A stretch of DNA of 7,264 nucleotides from Clostridiales bacterium (lineage in GTDB: Bacteria > Bacillota > Clostridia > Lachnospirales > Lachnospiraceae), in contig DYCJ01000128.1 of the NCBI GenBank assembly GCA_019418195.1, forward strand, positions 1 through 7,264. Direction: 5' to 3'. Below the pieces are notes generated by a model, which was not told the origin of the DNA, ran no database searches, and worked only from the letters and a program-made list of their open reading frames with translations. The translations under genes and the position numbers were made by a program. The first letter of the stretch is position 1. Every line of letters starts with the position of its first letter. This document shows, piece by piece, positions 4,679-7,264 of the stretch.

Positions 4679-5779
4679 CTACACAATTTCTTCCAGATGC
4701 GCCAAAGCTGCCGCGATCACTTTATCCATATCATAGTACTTATAGTCTCCAAGCCTGCCCCCGAAGATCACATTTTCTTCTTTTGCCGCAAGCTCTTTAT
4801 ACTGTTGATACAATGCATTATTCTTCTCATCATTGACCGGATAGTAAGGTTCCATCCCCACACTCCACTCCGAAGAATACTCTCTGGAAATGACCGTCTT
4901 CTCCTGCTGCCCGAACTCAAAATGCTTGTGTTCGATCACACGCGTATACGGGACTTCACGGTCTGTGTAATTTACCACCGCATTCCCCTGATAGTTTTCA
5001 CAGTCCAGCACTTCTGTCTCAAACCGCACGGAACGGTATTCGAGGGCGCCAAGCTGATAGTCAAAGTACTCGTCGATCATACCGGTAAAAATGATCTTCT
5101 CCGCGATATCCGGATTTTCTTTCCTGAATTCAAAGAAGTCTACTCCGGTACGCACTTCCGCTTTGGCAAGCATCTTCTCCACGATCGGGGTATAGCCGCC
5201 GATGGGGATTCCCTGATATCTGTCATTGAAATAATTATTGTCATAAATAAAACGGCACGGAAGTCTTTTGATAATAAACGCCGGAAGCTCCGTACATTTT
5301 CGTCCCCACTGTTTCTCCGTGTAGCCCTTGACCAGTTTCTCGTAAATATCTTTTCCCACAAGAAAAAGTGCCTGTTCCTCCAGGTTCTTCGGCTCGGTTA
5401 TACCCGTCTCTTTTCTCTGTCTTTCAATGATCTCTTTCGCCTCCTGCGGGGTACGGATGCTCCACATCTTGCTGAATGTATTCATATTAAACGGAAGATT
5501 ATAAAGCTCATCCTTATAGACAGCCACCGGTGAATTGATATAATTATTAAACTCGGCGAACTGATTTACGTAATCCCATATTTTCTTGTCCGAAGTATGG
5601 AAAATGTGTGCTCCATACTTGTGTACATGGATTCCTTCTATATCCTCACAGTAAATATTCCCCGCAATGTGATCCCTGCGGTCGATCACCAGACAGCTTT
5701 TCCCTTTCTTGCCGAGCTCATATGCCATGACTGCTCCGTACAGTCCGGCTCCCACGATCAGATAATCATATTTTTTCAT
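4679..5779 (-). CDS. glf: UDP-galactopyranose mutase
   Basis: This FAD-dependent enzyme interconverts UDP-galactopyranose and UDP-galactofuranose, the donor for Galf residues in cell-surface glycans, in the cytoplasm. The N-terminal dinucleotide fold is clear: VGAGLYG at 9-15, then VIDRRDHIAGN ending the second strand. The family motif KYGAHIFHT (54-62) follows, then EKQWGR (155-160), the substrate-region LPCRFIYDNNYFNDRYQG with Arg176, Arg280 in VPYTRVIEHKHF, and the C-terminal flavin-binding GRLGDYKYYDMD (341-352). The length of 366 residues is exactly typical. The start ATG has AGGAGAG 7 nt upstream. No glycosyltransferase or other surface-polysaccharide gene flanks it here. The upstream neighbour is the divergent phosphofructokinase gene and the downstream one the pseudokinase gene, so it appears to be a stand-alone unit. 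Confidence 0.97.
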   Translation of the reverse strand: MKKYDYLIVGAGLYGAVMAYELGKKGKSCLVIDRRDHIAGNIYCEDIEGIHVHKYGAHIFHTSDKKIWDYVNQFAEFNNYINSPVAVYKDELYNLPFNMNTFSKMWSIRTPQEAKEIIERQRKETGITEPKNLEEQALFLVGKDIYEKLVKGYTEKQWGRKCTELPAFIIKRLPCRFIYDNNYFNDRYQGIPIGGYTPIVEKMLAKAEVRTGVDFFEFRKENPDIAEKIIFTGMIDEYFDYQLGALEYRSVRFETEVLDCENYQGNAVVNYTDREVPYTRVIEHKHFEFGQQEKTVISREYSSEWSVGMEPYYPVNDEKNNALYQQYKELAAKEENVIFGGRLGDYKYYDMDKVIAAALAHLEEIV

Positions 5780-5858
5780 CTGTTTTCTCTCCTATTCTGC
5801 GCTGCAGATCCGTTACTATTTTCCTGATATATACAGCGTCTTATTGTACATTGCTATC

Positions 5859-5867
5859 AGTATAACA
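5859..5867 (-). promoter_or_regulatory. Candidate extended -10 promoter of glf
   Basis: On the minus strand TG (5866-5867), one base, then TATACT (5859-5864) forms an extended -10 element, 80 nt before the glf start codon. There is no recognisable -35 at the expected distance, which extended -10 promoters tolerate. A nearby TACAAT (5843-5848) is an alternative. Confidence 0.4.
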
Positions 5868-5935
5868 TTTTTCCTTCCGTATTTTCCTTCCTCTGTATAT
5901 TTTTCGTTAATTTGTCTATTTTTTATATTTTTTCA

Positions 5936-5964
5936 TTTACAAATTGGTTATTATGCACTAAACT
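5936..5964 (+). promoter_or_regulatory. Candidate promoter of the phosphofructokinase gene
   Basis: TTTACA (5936-5941) and TAAACT (5959-5964) are 17 bp apart, matching consensus at 5 and 4 positions of 6. The start would fall near 5971, with a leader of about 60 nt. An overlapping choice is TTGGTT (5944-5949) with TAGTAT (5966-5971). Both precede the hairpins at 5970-5997. Confidence 0.4.
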
Positions 5965-5969
5965 GTAGT

Positions 5970-5997
5970 ATAGGTGCTTTGAAAGCCTATCTTTCAA
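5970..5997 (+). other. Alternative hairpins in the phosphofructokinase leader
   Basis: TTGAAAG (5979-5985) pairs perfectly with CTTTCAA (5991-5997) around CCTAT. A competing fold pairs ATAGG (5970-5974) with CCTAT (5986-5990), using that loop. The two cannot form together. The ribosome site GGAGG (6016-6020) lies 19 nt further down and is not sequestered by either fold. Confidence 0.4.
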
Positions 5998-6015
5998 TAT
6001 GACAATTTACAGAAC

Positions 6016-6020
6016 GGAGG
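6016..6020 (+). promoter_or_regulatory. Ribosome binding site of the phosphofructokinase gene
   Basis: GGAGG lies 9 nt before the ATG at 6030, supporting that start. No other in-frame start lies close to a Shine-Dalgarno sequence. Confidence 0.85.
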
Positions 6021-6029
6021 TAACTTATA

Positions 6030-7262
6030 ATGAAAGGAAATGTAATTGTCGGACAATCAGGCGGTCCAACTGCTGCGATCAACTCAAGTCTCGCAGGAGT
6101 ATACCGCACAGCAAAAGACCGCGGTGCCGCTAAAGTATACGGAATGCTCCACGGAATCCAGGGGCTTCTTCAGGAACGTTATATCGACCTGTCCGAATAT
6201 ATCACAAATGAACTTGACGCAGAACTTTTAAAAAGAACGCCGGCCGCATTCTTAGGCTCATGCCGTTACAAACTGCCGGAAATCCATGAGGACAGAGAAG
6301 TATATGACAAGATTTTCGATATCCTCAACAAACTGAATATCGAAGCTTTTATCTATATCGGCGGAAATGATTCCATGGACACGATCAAGAAGCTGTCTGA
6401 CTATGCCATCATCACCGGTCATCCCACACGTTTCATCGGATGTCCCAAGACGATCGACAACGATCTGGCACTCACAGACCACACACCGGGATATGGAAGC
6501 GCTGCCAAATACATCGGAACTTCCGTAAAGGAAATCATTCGCGACAGTTTCTGCCTTGAATACGAAAAAGGCCTTGTATCCATCGTTGAGATCATGGGAA
6601 GAAATGCCGGCTGGCTCACAGGCGCTGCCGCACTCGCAAAAGGCGAAGACTGCGCAGGTCCGGATCTGATCTATCTGCCGGAGCTTCCTTTCGATATCGA
6701 AGCATTTGGAAATAAAGTAAGAGAGCTTCTTTCCAAGAAGTCATCTGTAGTAGTGGCGATCTCCGAAGGCATCCGCCTTGCGGACGGCCGTTATGTATGT
6801 GAGCTGGGACAGAGCATTGACTTTGTAGATGCTTTCGGACATAAGCAGCTCTCAGGTACAGCAAACTATCTTGCAAGTTATATTGCAGGCGAGATCGGAT
6901 GTAAGACCCGTGCGATCGAGCTGAGTTCACTTCAGCGTTCCGCTTCTCACTGCGCATCCCGTGTAGATATTCTGGAAGCATATCAGGTAGGCGGTGCTGC
7001 TGTCAAGGCTGCCGATGAAGGAGATTCCGGAAAGATGGTCGTTCTCCAGCGTCTGTCTGATGATCCGTACCAGAGCGGAACAGAAGTAAAAGATGTTCAT
7101 AAGATCGCAAATGACGAAAAACTTGTTCCACGCGAATGGGTAACCGAGGACGGTTCCTATGTAACTGATGAATTCGTCAGCTATGTACGCCCGCTCATCC
7201 AGGGCGACGTATCTCCTGTAATGGTAGACGGTATACCGCGTCATCTTTACCGTCAGTTATAA
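6030..7262 (+). CDS. pfp: 6-phosphofructokinase, probably pyrophosphate-dependent
   Basis: This enzyme phosphorylates fructose 6-phosphate to fructose 1,6-bisphosphate in glycolysis, in the cytoplasm. Motifs in order are GQSGGPTAAINSS (8-20), the phosphoryl-donor loop GGNDS (111-115), CPKTIDND (138-145) with the presumed catalytic base Asp143, EIMGRNAGW (187-195) and AISEG (243-247) for sugar phosphate binding, and SSLQRSASHCASRVD (299-313) matching the family's late substrate motif. Two positions indicate pyrophosphate as donor: an Asp (114) where ATP enzymes have Gly in GGDGS, and Lys (140) where they have Gly in PGTIDND. Pyrophosphate enzymes are reversible and near-equilibrium. The first loop position is Asn113 instead of the common Asp. 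The length of 410 residues fits this bacterial subgroup and exceeds the short ATP form of about 320. The stop is at the window's end; whether other glycolytic genes follow is unknown. Confidence 0.93.
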   Translation: MKGNVIVGQSGGPTAAINSSLAGVYRTAKDRGAAKVYGMLHGIQGLLQERYIDLSEYITNELDAELLKRTPAAFLGSCRYKLPEIHEDREVYDKIFDILNKLNIEAFIYIGGNDSMDTIKKLSDYAIITGHPTRFIGCPKTIDNDLALTDHTPGYGSAAKYIGTSVKEIIRDSFCLEYEKGLVSIVEIMGRNAGWLTGAAALAKGEDCAGPDLIYLPELPFDIEAFGNKVRELLSKKSSVVVAISEGIRLADGRYVCELGQSIDFVDAFGHKQLSGTANYLASYIAGEIGCKTRAIELSSLQRSASHCASRVDILEAYQVGGAAVKAADEGDSGKMVVLQRLSDDPYQSGTEVKDVHKIANDEKLVPREWVTEDGSYVTDEFVSYVRPLIQGDVSPVMVDGIPRHLYRQL

Positions 7263-7264
7263 AA

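Noticed and set aside
4676..5533. A 285-codon open frame on the plus strand opposite glf
   Set aside because: It lies wholly antisense to a gene with clear UDP-galactopyranose mutase motifs, has no ribosome site, and its product is a low-complexity mix rich in Ile/Phe/His/Arg typical of an antisense shadow.
5979..5997. CcpA cre site in the phosphofructokinase leader
   Set aside because: The arms TTGAAAG/CTTTCAA are 5 bases apart and lack the central CG of the usual cre consensus; a relaxed clostridial site cannot be excluded but is not supported.

Overview
The window looks like chromosome from a low-to-moderate GC member of the Firmicutes, most likely a Lachnospiraceae-type clostridium. This rests on the strong purine-rich Shine-Dalgarno sites, the sigma-A-type promoters, the gene set (RNA methyltransferase / RdgB / YfcE-type phosphodiesterase), a phosphofructokinase with pyrophosphate-type active-site motifs, and a UDP-galactopyranose mutase. 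It is inferred from gene content and protein style, not from a database comparison.

Layout. Bases 1-250 hold three minus-strand tRNA genes in transcription order Pro(TGG), Gly(TCC), Arg(TCT, cut by the window edge). They are driven by a promoter with both consensus hexamers and a 17-bp spacer (293-321). Bases 363-2621 are a tight minus-strand housekeeping operon, transcribed as THUMP-domain RNA methyltransferase, then rdgB, then a YfcE/MJ0936-type metallophosphoesterase, with a 16-nt gap and then a stop/start overlap. No terminator is visible between this operon and the tRNA promoter.

Bases 2672-3399 contain a small minus-strand gene for a 61-residue Asn/Ser-rich protein, whose start is fixed by an AGGAGG site, and a long intergenic region. 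That region holds a strong bidirectional terminator hairpin (3148-3178) and a perfect 9-bp dyad (3097-3118). On the plus strand, a -10 box, the dyad, a C-rich linker and the terminator line up as a possible small RNA of about 85 nt.

Bases 3400-4464 encode a minus-strand membrane protein: a degenerate protein-kinase C-lobe lacking catalytic residues, one transmembrane helix, and an outer helical/TPR-like tail, a plan resembling EssB/YukC. Its 5' region (4465-4678) is unusually structured, with a promoter overlapped by palindromes and two GC-rich stem-loops, one of them REP-like.

Bases 4679-5779 (minus) encode UDP-galactopyranose mutase, and bases 6030-7262 (plus) encode a phosphofructokinase with pyrophosphate-type signatures. 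They diverge from a 250-bp AT-rich spacer carrying candidate promoters and alternative hairpins. The genes are mostly independent units: translation and RNA modification, nucleotide-pool cleaning, galactofuranose precursor supply, and glycolysis. The least explained parts are the 3080-3180 small-RNA candidate and the pseudokinase gene with its leader. No CRISPR array, insertion sequence, phage gene or defence cassette was seen.
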